From positions 1 to 43,661 of the forward strand of contig VAWW01000064.1 in NCBI GenBank assembly GCA_005884575.1: a DNA stretch of 43,661 nt. Reading direction: 5' to 3'. The position numbers and the translations under genes are program-made. Under the pieces are notes generated by a model that did no database searches, had not been told where the DNA came from, and saw nothing but the letters and a program-made list of their open reading frames with translations. This document shows positions 1-8,727 of this stretch, piece by piece. This DNA is from Actinomycetota bacterium. Its GTDB lineage: Bacteria > Actinomycetota > Thermoleophilia > Gaiellales > Gaiellaceae. How positions within the stretch are numbered: position 1 is the first letter of the stretch; each line of letters opens with the position of its first letter.

Positions 1-375
<375 letters not shown>

Positions 376-439
376 TTAGAACACGTTGTCTCTGCTATGG
401 AGTTTTGAGGGTGCCGGCATTCGTCGCGGCTTTGACACT

Positions 440-555
<116 letters not shown>

Positions 556-563
556 TTAGTTCC

Positions 564-588
564 GAAGAGCCGCCCTGGGCGGCTCTTC
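564..588 (+). terminator. rRNA operon terminator hairpin
   Basis: Perfect 11-bp stem (564-574 with 578-588) closed by a CTG loop, nine bases after 5S. No T-tract follows, so it may need help or be partly Rho-dependent. Because it also lies just beyond the stop of the convergent minus-strand gene (stop at 593-595), it can serve both directions. Confidence 0.8.
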
Positions 589-592
589 GTCG

Positions 593-1774
593 TCAAAGCG
601 TCAGGCTCTCGAGGTCGCGCGGGTAGTACGTCAGGAACTCGAGGCCGTCGGCCCGGACGACGACGGTGTCGGAGTGGCGGAAGCCTCCGACGCCGGCGGC
701 GTAGAGACCAGGCTCGACCGTGAACACCATCCCGGGGCGGATCTCCGTGTCGTCGCCGAGATCGAGGAACGGGCCCTCGTGGTAGCGGAGCCCGATCGCG
801 TGGCCGACATGGTGCTTCCAGTACCCCCAGAGCTCGTGCCGGTCGTAGTACGCGCGCACCGCACGGTCGACGTCGGAGCAGCGTGCCCCGGCGCGAATCG
901 CCTCGAATGCCGTGTCCTGGAGGGCGACCATGTGGTCGAAGAGGCGACGCTGCTCGTCGGAGGGCGGGCCGATCACCATCGTCCGCTCGAGCTCCGAGTC
1001 ATACCCCCACACGGGAGCGCCCGCTCCGGTGACGAGCACGTCGCCGCACCGGAAGACGATGTTCGCCGCGAGCGCGTGCGGGATCGCCGCGTTGCGCCCG
1101 ATCTGACCGCGGTAGCCCGCGGAGGCGCCGTCGGCGAACGGGCTCTGGGCCCGGTAGATCGGCCCGATTGCGTCGAGCATCGCAAGCGTCGCCTCGCCGC
1201 TCGCCCGCTGTGCCACCTCGGTCTCGGTGAGGCCGGGACGCGTGTAGCGCTGGAGCAGCGTATGAGCGAGATTCCCCCACTTCGCGCTTTCGCGGATCAA
1301 CGCGATCTCCGCCTCGCTCTTGACGGCCATCGCGTCCTCGACGACGGCGGCGATCCGTTCCGGTGCGGCGCCCGTCAGTTCGGTGAGCGTCGGCCCGCGG
1401 TAGCCGAGGATCCACGGATACCCGTCCGTGTCGGCGCCGAGCCGTCCGCGGACGCCGAGCGCGCCCAGGACGCGCTGGAGCGCCTGAAGCGGATGCTGCT
1501 CCGACGGATACTCGGGGTAGTCCTCGACGATCCCGACGGTCGCGTTCGCCTCTGCATGCTCGCGTTCGAGCCGCGGCACGAGCATGCCCGCGTCTCCGCC
1601 CGCCGACAGGACGAGGGCGATCGGCCGCTCGGTCGGGACGAAGGCGAAACCGCTGTAGTAGAGGACGTAGCTGCGGTCGAAGAGAACAGCGCCTCCGAGC
1701 CCGTGGCCGGCGAGATGCTCTGCGAGCGTGTCCAGCCGTTGCCGGTATTCGTGCGGGCCGATCGCGAGCGTCAC
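593..1774 (-). CDS. M24-fold (Xaa-Pro peptidase/creatinase-like) protein
   Basis: 393-residue pita-bread-fold protein with an N-terminal creatinase-like domain (about 1-140) and a C-terminal M24 domain. Visible M24 landmarks are GHAIGLRYHEGP and VFTVEPGLY. The metal site is not canonical: the first Asp position reads TGAGA, the second reads SELERT, and the usual I-E-D-T-V block reads RHSDTVVV. It is therefore probably not a standard dinuclear aminopeptidase. The start is GTG at 1774, overlapping the TGA of the upstream M48 gene (GTGA), so the two are translationally coupled. It is the last gene of a four-gene minus-strand operon. The exact substrate is unknown; fold assignment is firm. Confidence 0.88.
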   Translation of the reverse strand: MTLAIGPHEYRQRLDTLAEHLAGHGLGGAVLFDRSYVLYYSGFAFVPTERPIALVLSAGGDAGMLVPRLEREHAEANATVGIVEDYPEYPSEQHPLQALQRVLGALGVRGRLGADTDGYPWILGYRGPTLTELTGAAPERIAAVVEDAMAVKSEAEIALIRESAKWGNLAHTLLQRYTRPGLTETEVAQRASGEATLAMLDAIGPIYRAQSPFADGASAGYRGQIGRNAAIPHALAANIVFRCGDVLVTGAGAPVWGYDSELERTMVIGPPSDEQRRLFDHMVALQDTAFEAIRAGARCSDVDRAVRAYYDRHELWGYWKHHVGHAIGLRYHEGPFLDLGDDTEIRPGMVFTVEPGLYAAGVGGFRHSDTVVVRADGLEFLTYYPRDLESLTL

Positions 1775-2601
1775 GCGGCGCGGAGCTTCTCGCGCCAGGC
1801 TGGATCGAGCTCCCGCAGGCGCCGCACGCGGTCGCCGATCGGCGGGTGCGTGACGAAGAGCGCGGCGAGCCCTTCCTCCATGAACGGGTTGAACGTGTAG
1901 AGCGGCTCGGTCGCCGGGCTGCCCTGGAACGCGACGAGCTCGCTGGCCTGCTCCAGCCGGATCAGCGCGTCGGCGAGGCCGTGCGGGGAGTCGACGATGT
2001 GCGCCGCAGCCCGGTCGGCGCCGAACTCGCGCCGCGGCGACAGCATCAGGTGGACGAAGGCCGCGGCGATCGGCCCGAGGACGAACAGCAGGGCGCGGGA
2101 GAGCCAGCCGCCGATCCGGCTCAGCTCGACGAGCCACGCCGCGAGCACGACGACGGCGGTCTGCACGACGACGTCGCGGTGCCGGACGTGCGCGAGCTCG
2201 TGTGCGAGCACCCCCTCGAGCTCCGCCGGTGGGCAGGCCGACAGGAGGCCGGCGCTGATCGCGAGGCTCGATCCCCGCGGGCCGCGGCCGACGACGAGTG
2301 CGCGCGGCAAGCCGTCCGGGATCAGGTACAGCTTCGGCTTCGCGACCCCGGCCAGCGCCGCGAGCCGCTCGGCAGTCGAATGGAGCAGCGGCGCCTCGCC
2401 GAGCGGCAGCTCGCGCGCACCGACCATCCCGAGCGCGACGCGGTCCGAGTACCAGTAGACGGCGCCCGCGAGCAGCAGCCCGCAGAAGAGGAAGATCGAC
2501 AGGAGCCGGTAGCCGTCGAGCGACCACCCCAAGAACGCGAGCGCTCCGCACACGACGACGAGCAGCGTCCACGCCTTGAGGACGTTGCGGAGGGCCAGCA
2601 C
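1771..2601 (-). CDS. htpX: HtpX-like M48 zinc membrane protease
   Basis: 276 residues. Two N-terminal membrane segments (about 10-27 and 33-50) precede the catalytic domain. The zinc motif HELAH is at about 134-138 (His134, Glu135, His138), with the third ligand in REFGADRAA (Glu192). More hydrophobic segments lie at about 145-187. This is the HtpX arrangement: an inner-membrane protease that degrades misfolded membrane proteins. The GTG start at 2601 abuts the TAG of the upstream small gene and its stop overlaps the M24 gene. Assignment to the family is strong; equating it with E. coli HtpX function is by homology. Confidence 0.9.
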   Translation of the reverse strand: MLALRNVLKAWTLLVVVCGALAFLGWSLDGYRLLSIFLFCGLLLAGAVYWYSDRVALGMVGARELPLGEAPLLHSTAERLAALAGVAKPKLYLIPDGLPRALVVGRGPRGSSLAISAGLLSACPPAELEGVLAHELAHVRHRDVVVQTAVVVLAAWLVELSRIGGWLSRALLFVLGPIAAAFVHLMLSPRREFGADRAAAHIVDSPHGLADALIRLEQASELVAFQGSPATEPLYTFNPFMEEGLAALFVTHPPIGDRVRRLRELDPAWREKLRAA

Positions 2602-2850
2602 CTAGCCCTCGTCGTCTCGCTCGTCCTCGGTGAGTCCGCGCGGCGGCCAGTCCGGCTCCGGCGCGTCGCAACGGCTCGAGCAGTGAAGCGACGCGATGTT
2701 CTGGAGCGGGACGAGGATGTGCCCGTTCAACTCGATGTGGGCGACGTCCTCCACGTAGCAATACGCGGTGAGGACGCCTTCCTGGTACTCGCCTCCGAAC
2801 AGTGCGACCTCGACCTGCTCGCCCTTGTACTTGGACGTGTAGTCCTCCAC
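2602..2850 (-). CDS. Small conserved-looking protein, unknown function
   Basis: About 82 residues if it starts at GTG 2850, eight bases downstream of the phosphatase stop. The open frame extends further upstream but only as overlap with the phosphatase. The sequence is compact and beta-rich in look (GEQVEVALFGGEYQEGVLTA, then HIELNGHILVPLQNIASLHC), resembling a small barrel, with a Cys pair (LHCSSRC) and an acidic tail. Position between phosphatase and protease, with contiguous stop/start junctions, supports a real gene. No function can be assigned. Confidence 0.7.
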   Translation of the reverse strand: MEDYTSKYKGEQVEVALFGGEYQEGVLTAYCYVEDVAHIELNGHILVPLQNIASLHCSSRCDAPEPDWPPRGLTEDERDDEG

Positions 2851-2858
2851 CGCCCCGC

Positions 2859-3392
2859 TCAGTCTACCGGCGCGAAAACACCGTCCCGGAAGGTCAGCTC
2901 GTAGACCCCGCAGTTCTCGATCGGATGGACGGGATCGCCCACGCAATGCCGCCTCAGGGCCCGCATCGAGCCCCCGTGGGAGACGATCAGGATCCGCTGG
3001 CCGGGGTGGCGGCGGGCAATCCGGTCGGCCGCCCCGAACACCCGTCCGAGGTGCTGCTCCCGGGTCTCGCCGTCGTGGCGCTCGACCCCGGGGAAGCGCT
3101 CCTCGATCTCCGAGCGGGTCAGCCCCGACCAGGTGCCATAGTGCATCTCCCGCAGGTCGGGGTCGATGAGGACGGGGACGCGGTGCGGCTCGGCGACGAT
3201 CTCGGCGGTCTGGCGAGCGCGCGTGAGGTCGCTCGCGTAGACGGCGTCGAACGGCACGTCTGCGAGTCGACGTGCGAGCTCCCGCGCCTGCTCGCGGCCG
3301 GTCTCGTTCAGCGGCCGGTCGTCCCAGCCCTGAAGGCGGCCTTCGCGATTCCAGTCGGTCTCGCCGTGCCGTGCAAGCAGGATCGTCGTCAT
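2859..3392 (-). CDS. Histidine phosphatase family protein
   Basis: 177 residues from ATG 3392. The phosphohistidine motif RHGETDWN is at about residues 8-15 and the second catalytic block VSHGGSM is near the C-terminus. An E-x-x-Y-G-x-W-type block (REMHYGTWSGL) is typical of phosphoglycerate-mutase-like phosphatases such as cobalamin or acid phosphatases. The substrate is not predictable. A TTG two codons earlier (3398) is an alternative start, but a -10-like element at 3402-3407 would put transcription start downstream of it, favouring the ATG. First gene of the minus-strand operon. Confidence 0.9.
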   Translation of the reverse strand: MTTILLARHGETDWNREGRLQGWDDRPLNETGREQARELARRLADVPFDAVYASDLTRARQTAEIVAEPHRVPVLIDPDLREMHYGTWSGLTRSEIEERFPGVERHDGETREQHLGRVFGAADRIARRHPGQRILIVSHGGSMRALRRHCVGDPVHPIENCGVYELTFRDGVFAPVD

Positions 3393-3400
3393 CTCCAAGC

Positions 3401-3407
3401 TAGGCTA
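3401..3407. promoter_or_regulatory. Symmetric divergent -10 element (TAGGCTA)
   Basis: Only 23 bases separate the ATGs of the divergent genes at 3392 and 3416. The heptamer TAGGCTA reads TAGGCT on plus (3401-3406) and TAGCCT on minus (3407-3402). Each match lies nine bases from its own ATG, so RNA starting seven bases downstream would carry about a 3-nt leader in both directions. No good -35 is visible on either side. Inference from spacing and symmetry. Confidence 0.5.
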
Positions 3408-3415
3408 GCCGCCCG

Positions 3416-4204
3416 ATGGACCTCGACCTGCGGGACAAGGTGTGCCTGGTCACCGGCTCGACGGGCGGAATCGGCCTCGCGACGGCGAAGCTGCTCGCGG
3501 ACGAGGGTGCGCGCGTCGTCGTCGTCGGCCGCGACTCGGAGCGACTCGCGCAGGCGCGCGAGGAGAGCGGCGCCGCGCGAGCGATCCGGGCAGACCTCGC
3601 GGAGCCGGGAGAGCCGGAGCGGGTCGTCCGCGAGACGATCGAGGAGCTCGGGTCGGTGGACTGCCTGGTGAATAACCTCGGGCTCGCGTACGAGGCGGAC
3701 TTCCTCGAGCTCGAGGATCCGCAATGGGACGAGCTCTGGCAGCTGAATGTGATGAGCTACGTGCGCGCGATGCGGGCGGTGTTGCCGGCGATGATCGAGC
3801 GCGGGCGCGGCTCGATCGTCAACCTCTCGTCCAGCGCGGGGAAGCGGCCGTCGACCGCGATGCCGAACTACTCGGTGACGAAGGCAGCGGTCCTCTCCCT
3901 CTCGCGGCTCGTCGCGGACCTCTACGGCAAACAGGGAATCCGCTGCAACGCGGTGGCGCCCGGGCCGACGGCGACGGCTGCGTGGCTCGGCGCCGGGGGC
4001 CTCGCCGAGCAGCAGGCGGAGCGCACGGGCTCGACGCGCGAGAAGGTTCTCGACGCGGTGGGCGCCGGACGGCCGCTCGGCCGGCTCGCGGAACCGGAGG
4101 AGATCGCCGCGGTCGTCGCCTTCCTCTGCTCGGACCGGGCGGCCGGCTACGTCACCGGCGCCGCGTGGAGTGCGGACGGCGGCACCGTGCAGATCATCGT
4201 CTAG
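3416..4204 (+). CDS. SDR family NAD(P)-dependent oxidoreductase
   Basis: 262 residues, the classic short-chain dehydrogenase length. Cofactor motif TGSTGGIG is at 13-20, NNLG (family NNAG) at about 86-89, catalytic Ser139, and Y-x-x-x-K with Tyr152 and Lys156. The C-terminal YVTGAAWSADGG block is typical of FabG-like members. The residue after the second cofactor strand (VVGRD) could suit NADP. Substrate unknown. Its last bases overlap the 3' end of the convergent broken secreted-protein gene. Confidence 0.93.
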   Translation: MDLDLRDKVCLVTGSTGGIGLATAKLLADEGARVVVVGRDSERLAQAREESGAARAIRADLAEPGEPERVVRETIEELGSVDCLVNNLGLAYEADFLELEDPQWDELWQLNVMSYVRAMRAVLPAMIERGRGSIVNLSSSAGKRPSTAMPNYSVTKAAVLSLSRLVADLYGKQGIRCNAVAPGPTATAAWLGAGGLAEQQAERTGSTREKVLDAVGAGRPLGRLAEPEEIAAVVAFLCSDRAAGYVTGAAWSADGGTVQIIV

Positions 4205-4641
4205 AGAGCCAGCAGCTCCGCGCGAGGCTGCGGATGACGCCCGGCGGTGCGGCGAGGCAGTCCCACCGGGAGCTCGCCTCGCTGAGCTCGCGCCACGCGT
4301 CCGCGGCGGTGCGGCGATCGACCGACTCGGCGTTCCCGAGCCTGCAGTCGGTGTACGGCTTCCTGAAGTCGTAGGCGACGAGCGCATACCGCTCATCGAC
4401 CCGCGAGACGGCGATCACGTAGCGCACGCATCGGTCGTGCCCGTCGAAGATGCGGCGGCTGGCGTCCCCGACGATCGCACGGCGTTCTGCCGCCGTCGCC
4501 ACGTCGCGCCAGACGCGGACGCGCGTCAGGGAGACCCGCACGTCGCGACCCCACCACATGGGGTCGTGGAAGTAGAGGTACGTCTGCGGCGAGCCGGCCG
4601 AGAAGGAGCGCGGCCGCTACGAATGCCGTCAGTTTCGGCAC
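4194..4641 (-). pseudogene. Small secreted protein, frameshifted
   Basis: Two frames together read as one exported protein. GTG at 4641 starts MPKLTAFVAAALLL, a signal-peptide-like segment. The continuation SAGSPQTYLYFHDPMWWG and about 125 more residues to the stop at 4194 lie in the next frame. The switch falls at about 4600-4610, in CTCCTTCTCGG; removing one T there restores ALLSAGSP. The second frame has strongly G/C-ending codons, so it is coding DNA. If no repair is assumed, the only start in the second frame is ATG 4559, giving a 121-residue protein without a signal. No family recognised. Confidence 0.6.
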
Positions 4642-4674
4642 GAAATGCGTCTACCCGGCGACCGCTCGGGCGAC

Positions 4675-4680
4675 TACGCT
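4675..4680 (+). promoter_or_regulatory. -10-like element for dgt-dnaG (leaderless)
   Basis: TACGCT ends seven bases before the ATG at 4688, so transcription would begin at the start codon itself. There is no Shine-Dalgarno candidate before this ATG, which fits leaderless translation, common in actinobacteria. No convincing -35 is seen. Confidence 0.4.
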
Positions 4681-4687
4681 GGCCCTG

Positions 4688-5662
4688 ATGTCCGAGGTCG
4701 CCGGGAGAGTTGCCGATGCCTTCGAGAGCGCGGTCCGCGAGCACGAGGAGCGGTGGCTCTCGCCGCTCGCGGTGCGGTCGTACGAGTCGCGCGGGCGCGT
4801 CCATCCGGAGGAGCCGTGCCCGCTGCGGACGCCGTTCCAGCGTGACCGCGACCGGATCGTCCACTCGAAGGCCTTCCGACGGCTCCGGCACAAGACGCAG
4901 GTGTTCATCGACCCCGAGGGCGACCATTTCCGGACGCGGCTGACGCACACGCTCGAGACGACCGGGATCGCACGCACCGTTGCCCGTGCGTTGCGGCTGA
5001 ACGAGGATCTCGTCGAGGCGATCGGTCTCGGCCACGACCTCGGCCACCCGCCCTTCGGCCACGCGGGCGAGGAAGCGCTCGACGAGCTGCTGCGCGAGCG
5101 CTTCGGCCTCGGCTTCCGCCACAACGAGCACTCGCTGCGCGTCGTCGAGCGGCTGGAGCGCGACGGGCGCGGGCTCAACCTGACGTGGGTGGTGCGCGAC
5201 GGGATCCTGAAGCACACCGGCGCCGTCGAGCCGGAGACGCTCGAAGGAAAGATCGTCCGGATCGTCGACCGCGTCGCGTACATCAACCACGACATCGACG
5301 ACGCCTTGCGCGCCGGAGTGCTGTCGGCTGACGAGTTGCCGAACGGGCCGATCGAGCTGCTCGGCGCGACGGGCTCGCGGCGCATCGACACGCTCGTCCA
5401 CGATCTCGTCGAGACGTCCGAGCGCGTCGGCGACATCGCGCAGACCGACGAGGTCGGCGGCGCGATGCTCGAGCTGCGCTCCTTCATGTTCGACCGCGTC
5501 TACCTCGGCCCCGACGCGCGGCTCGAGCACGGTCGCGCCCGGGCGACGATCTCGCGGATCTTCGAGCACCTCGTCGAGCACGGCTCGACGCCCGAGGACG
5601 CGACCGATTACATCGCGGGGATGACCGACCGCTTCGCGCTCTCGTACGAGGGCTCCCTGTAG
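4688..5662 (+). CDS. dgt: dGTPase-like HD-domain phosphohydrolase
   Basis: 324 residues. The dNTP triphosphohydrolase hallmarks are in order: RDRIVHSKAFRRL and HKTQVF near 54-73, RLTHTLE with His87, the HD pair in GHDLGHPPFGH (His116, Asp117), FRHNEHSLR, and YINHDIDD supplying the last metal Asp. Family members hydrolyse dGTP (or other dNTPs) to deoxynucleoside plus triphosphate, controlling dNTP pools. The TAG stop overlaps the GTG of dnaG by one base; dgt-dnaG pairing is common in actinobacteria. Complete by comparison with the short actinobacterial form. Confidence 0.92.
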   Translation: MSEVAGRVADAFESAVREHEERWLSPLAVRSYESRGRVHPEEPCPLRTPFQRDRDRIVHSKAFRRLRHKTQVFIDPEGDHFRTRLTHTLETTGIARTVARALRLNEDLVEAIGLGHDLGHPPFGHAGEEALDELLRERFGLGFRHNEHSLRVVERLERDGRGLNLTWVVRDGILKHTGAVEPETLEGKIVRIVDRVAYINHDIDDALRAGVLSADELPNGPIELLGATGSRRIDTLVHDLVETSERVGDIAQTDEVGGAMLELRSFMFDRVYLGPDARLEHGRARATISRIFEHLVEHGSTPEDATDYIAGMTDRFALSYEGSL

Positions 5663-7305
5663 TGGCGCGGATCAAGGACGCCTCGGTCGAGGCGGTGAAG
5701 GCCGCGATCGACATCGTCACCGTTGTCGAGGGCCGCACGCGGCTGCGCAAGATGGGCTCGAGCTACAAGGGCCTCTGCCCGTTCCACCAGGAGAAGACGC
5801 CGTCGTTCTCCGTGATGCCCGAGCGCGGAACCTTCCACTGCTTCGGCTGCGGTGAAGGCGGCGATGCGATCGACTTCGTCGAGAAGACCGAGCAGCTCGA
5901 CTTCGTCGGCGCGATCGAGTGGCTCGCGGACAGGTTCAACGTGCCGCTCGAGTACGAGGAGGCGTCACCGGAAGCGGATCGCGAGCGGAAGCGGAAGGAG
6001 CGGCTCTACGCGCTGCTCGAGCGCGCGGCGTCGTTCTACGAGCGCTACCTCTGGGAGGCCGAGGCCGGTGCGTTCGCGCGGGAGTACCTCGCGTCGCGCA
6101 GGCTCGGTGAGTCGGTCGCGAAGGAGTTCCGGATCGGACTCGCGCCCGGCGGCACGGCGTTGGCGCGGGCGGCCTCGGCGCAGGGATTCACGCGCGACGA
6201 GCTGGCGGCGGCCGGGCTCGTGAACCGGCGCGGGAACGACTACTTCATGCGGCGGCTCCTCTTCCCGCTGGCCGACGCGCGCGGCCGCGTGCGCGGATTC
6301 CAGGCACGGCAGCTCCACCAGGACGACCCCCTGCGCGCGAAGTACGTCAACTCGCCGGAAGGCGACCTGTTCCGCAAGGGCGACCTGCTCTATGGGCTCC
6401 ACCAGGCGCGCGCCGCAGTCGCGAAGCAGGACTGCGCGGTCGTCGTCGAGGGGAACACGGACGTGCTCGCACTGCGGCAGGCCGGCTTCGAGCCGGTCAT
6501 CGCGTCGATGGGGACGGCGCTCACAGAGCGTCAGCTGAAGGAGCTCGTGCGGCTGACGAAGCGGCTCTACCTCTGCTTCGACGCGGACGCCGCCGGCCAG
6601 GAGGCGACGTTGCGCGGGATGGAACTCGCGGCAGCCGAGGGCTTCGACATCCACCTCGTCTCACTGCCGGTCGGGACCGATCCCGCGGACGATCCCGAGT
6701 CGTTCGAGCAGCGACTCGGTGAGGCGGAGGACTACCTGCCCTACCGCGTCCGGCTCGAGATCGACCGCGCGCGCGACAAGCAACAGGCGTTCCAGCGCGT
6801 GCAAGAGTTCCTCGGGCGCTTCGGCGACTCGCCGCAGCGGCAGGATGCGGTGCGCCTCGCGGCGGATCGCCTCGACCTGCCGCGGGAGACGCAGGCGGGC
6901 CTGGCGCCGGGCGCGTCGCGCTCCACCGGTGCGATCTCGCCGAAGCTGCTCGACGCGGGCTCGCGGCTCGAGCGAAGCGCTCTGGCGGGCGTCGCGACCC
7001 AACCGGCGCTGACGCGCGTGCTCGCAGAGCTCGGGCCGGAGCACTTCGACTCGGCGCTGCACCGGCGAATGCGCTCGCATCTGCTCGCGGAGGTCGGCGC
7101 CGACGACGAGCTCGCGAGGTACCTCGCCGAGCTGCACGCGCGCGCGGAGGCGGAGTCGATCGACGAGCAGACCGCGCGCCAGCTCCTCTTGCGGCTGCGC
7201 GAGCGGCAGCTCCAGCGCGACGTCTCGGAGGCGGACGACGAGCGACTGCTCGACCTCCAGCAGGCGCTCGCGAAGGTGCGGACCGCGATCCGCGAGTTCG
7301 CGTAA
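5662..7305 (+). CDS. dnaG: DNA primase
   Basis: 547 residues, slightly shorter than the usual 580-620. The CHC2 zinc finger has Cys39, His42, Cys60 and Cys63 (CPFH...CFGC). The catalytic N-domain and a Toprim domain follow, with VVVEGNTDVLAL (catalytic Glu) and YLCFDADAAGQEA (DxD). A helical C-terminal region for DnaB binding follows. It synthesises RNA primers at the replication fork. GTG start overlaps the dgt stop (TAGTGG), so the pair is co-transcribed. No rpoD follows it, unlike the classic macromolecular synthesis operon. Confidence 0.95.
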   Translation: MARIKDASVEAVKAAIDIVTVVEGRTRLRKMGSSYKGLCPFHQEKTPSFSVMPERGTFHCFGCGEGGDAIDFVEKTEQLDFVGAIEWLADRFNVPLEYEEASPEADRERKRKERLYALLERAASFYERYLWEAEAGAFAREYLASRRLGESVAKEFRIGLAPGGTALARAASAQGFTRDELAAAGLVNRRGNDYFMRRLLFPLADARGRVRGFQARQLHQDDPLRAKYVNSPEGDLFRKGDLLYGLHQARAAVAKQDCAVVVEGNTDVLALRQAGFEPVIASMGTALTERQLKELVRLTKRLYLCFDADAAGQEATLRGMELAAAEGFDIHLVSLPVGTDPADDPESFEQRLGEAEDYLPYRVRLEIDRARDKQQAFQRVQEFLGRFGDSPQRQDAVRLAADRLDLPRETQAGLAPGASRSTGAISPKLLDAGSRLERSALAGVATQPALTRVLAELGPEHFDSALHRRMRSHLLAEVGADDELARYLAELHARAEAESIDEQTARQLLLRLRERQLQRDVSEADDERLLDLQQALAKVRTAIREFA

Positions 7306-7317
7306 ACCCGCCGTTGT

Positions 7318-8181
7318 TCAGTCGAGCAGCGTGCGGAGGATCCGTTCCTCGTGCACGAGCCAGCCGGCGTGTCCTGCGTCCTGGATCACCTCGAACGACT
7401 CCACGTTGAGTTGCTGCGCCATCGCGCGGGCGGCGGCGAGCGGCACGTTTCGATCGGAGTCTCCGTACCACAGACGCAGCGGAGTGCGCACGTCCTCGAG
7501 CCGGAATCCCCACGGGTTCATCAGCGACCACGCGTCGTCGAACCAACCGAAGGGGCCGGTGCGAAACGCTTCGCGAAACGAGTCGGCGATCATGGCCCGT
7601 ACCTCCGGCTGCTCGAGCATCGCACGGTCGATCGGGGGAGCATCCTCCATGGCGGCGACGAGCGTCCCGACCGGGTCGGCGCTCATCTGCGACGCGGGTT
7701 CGGCGAGAAACGATTCCAACGCTGCACGTCCCCCTTCGAGGCAGCGACGCCTCGCTTCCCGGTTGAACGCGATCAAGTCGTCCTCGTCGATCAGCTCGTG
7801 AGGTGTCATGCCGACGGCGACTCCGGCGCGCTCGATGCGTTCGGGCGCGCGTACCGTGACCGCCAGCGCATGCGGCCCGCCGCCGCTCACCCCGAGCACG
7901 CTGAACGTGTCCCAGCCCAGGCGGTCTGCCAACGCCAGCGCATCGTGGGCCACCGAGAGAATGTCCCGGTCTCGCTGCGCCGTCGACGCGCCGTAGCCGG
8001 GTCGGTCGAACGTCACGACATGCGCCCCGGCGCGGGCGAAGAGCTCGGGGTCGGGGTTGCGAGACAACCGCGAGCCCGGAGTGCCGTGGAGCCGCAGGAT
8101 CGGCTTGCCGGCGGGATCGCCCCACGCCGCCCACGCGACAATCCGGCCGCCCGGGCGCTCGATGGTTCCCTGATCGAGCAG
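7318..8181 (-). CDS. Alpha/beta hydrolase
   Basis: About 287 residues. Fold landmarks: oxyanion-loop LRLHGTPGSR, FDRPGYGAS, nucleophile elbow GVSGGG (Ser), acid in YGDSDRN and catalytic His in GHAGW near the C-terminus. This is the proline-iminopeptidase/haloperoxidase-like type; the substrate is unknown. The start is unclear: no ATG or GTG sits between the cupin stop (8190) and the first conserved block. CTG 8181 is used here, and GTG 8286 would overlap the cupin by about 95 bases. Convergent with dnaG, 12 bases apart. Confidence 0.85.
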   Translation of the reverse strand: MLDQGTIERPGGRIVAWAAWGDPAGKPILRLHGTPGSRLSRNPDPELFARAGAHVVTFDRPGYGASTAQRDRDILSVAHDALALADRLGWDTFSVLGVSGGGPHALAVTVRAPERIERAGVAVGMTPHELIDEDDLIAFNREARRRCLEGGRAALESFLAEPASQMSADPVGTLVAAMEDAPPIDRAMLEQPEVRAMIADSFREAFRTGPFGWFDDAWSLMNPWGFRLEDVRTPLRLWYGDSDRNVPLAAARAMAQQLNVESFEVIQDAGHAGWLVHEERILRTLLD

Positions 8182-8189
8182 AGGGCTGC

Positions 8190-8552
8190 CTACTCCGCCT
8201 GGTCGAGCATTGCGGCGTGCCGCTCGCGGTAGTCCTCGCGCACCGGCTGGAAGACGTCGAGGACGGTCGCACCCTCGGGGCCGCACTTGGCGGCGTGCTC
8301 GACGCCGCCGGGGAGGACGTAGCCCTCCATCGGCCCGATCGGATGCTCGACGCCGTCCACGATCAGGATCTGGATGCCGCGCAGGCAGATCCCGAGCTGC
8401 TCGTGCGGATGAGTGTGCAGCGGCACGGTCGCACCCGGCTCGAACTCGATCACGTTCAGCATCGCGCCCTCGCCGAAGAGCGGCCGGCCGGCGACGCCCG
8501 GCGCGAGCTCGAAGCTCTTGATGTCCTCTATCCGCCTGAACTGGGGCTCCAC
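8190..8552 (-). CDS. Cupin-domain protein
   Basis: 120 residues, GTG start at 8552. Single small beta-barrel with cupin motif 1 G-x5-H-x-H (GATVPLHTHPHEQLG) followed by GYVLPGGVEHAAKCG for motif 2, so a metal site of three His and one Gln/Glu is likely. Such one-domain cupins are often sensors or small dioxygenase/isomerase-like proteins. Followed directly by the alpha/beta hydrolase on the same strand, suggesting a two-gene unit. Specific reaction unknown. Confidence 0.88.
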   Translation of the reverse strand: MEPQFRRIEDIKSFELAPGVAGRPLFGEGAMLNVIEFEPGATVPLHTHPHEQLGICLRGIQILIVDGVEHPIGPMEGYVLPGGVEHAAKCGPEGATVLDVFQPVREDYRERHAAMLDQAE

Positions 8553-8571
8553 GACGCGATTATCGCCTCGC

Positions 8572-8577
8572 TACAAT
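8572..8577 (+). promoter_or_regulatory. -10 element of tRNA-Asn
   Basis: TACAAT (5 of 6 to TATAAT) ends 12 bases before the mature tRNA, giving a leader of about five bases. No good -35 is seen at 17 bp spacing. Confidence 0.55.
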
Positions 8578-8589
8578 CCGCCGCGCCAA

Positions 8590-8662
8590 TCCCCGGTAGC
8601 TCAATTGGCAGAGCATCCGGCTGTTAACCGGAGGGTTGTTGGTTCGAGTCCAACCCGGGGAG
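8590..8662 (+). tRNA. tRNA-Asn (GTT)
   Basis: 73 bases fold as a cloverleaf: acceptor TCCCCGG/CCGGGGA, D arm GCTC..GAGC, anticodon stem TCCGG/CCGGA around CTGTTAA (anticodon GTT at 8623-8625), and T arm with GTTCGAGTC. Discriminator G; the 3' CCA is not encoded. Confidence 0.97.
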
Positions 8663-8664
8663 TC

Positions 8665-8695
8665 ACGGGCGAAGGTGCTGCGCGCTTTCGCCCGT
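8665..8695 (+). terminator. Hairpin after tRNA-Asn
   Basis: ACGGGCGAA (8665-8673) pairs perfectly with TTCGCCCGT (8687-8695) around a 13-base loop, two bases after the tRNA. The T-tract is weak (TCCCGTT). It may act in 3' processing or termination. Confidence 0.55.
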
Positions 8696-8727
8696 TCCCG
8701 TTAGACCCTCGCTCTGCTCGGTCGAGC

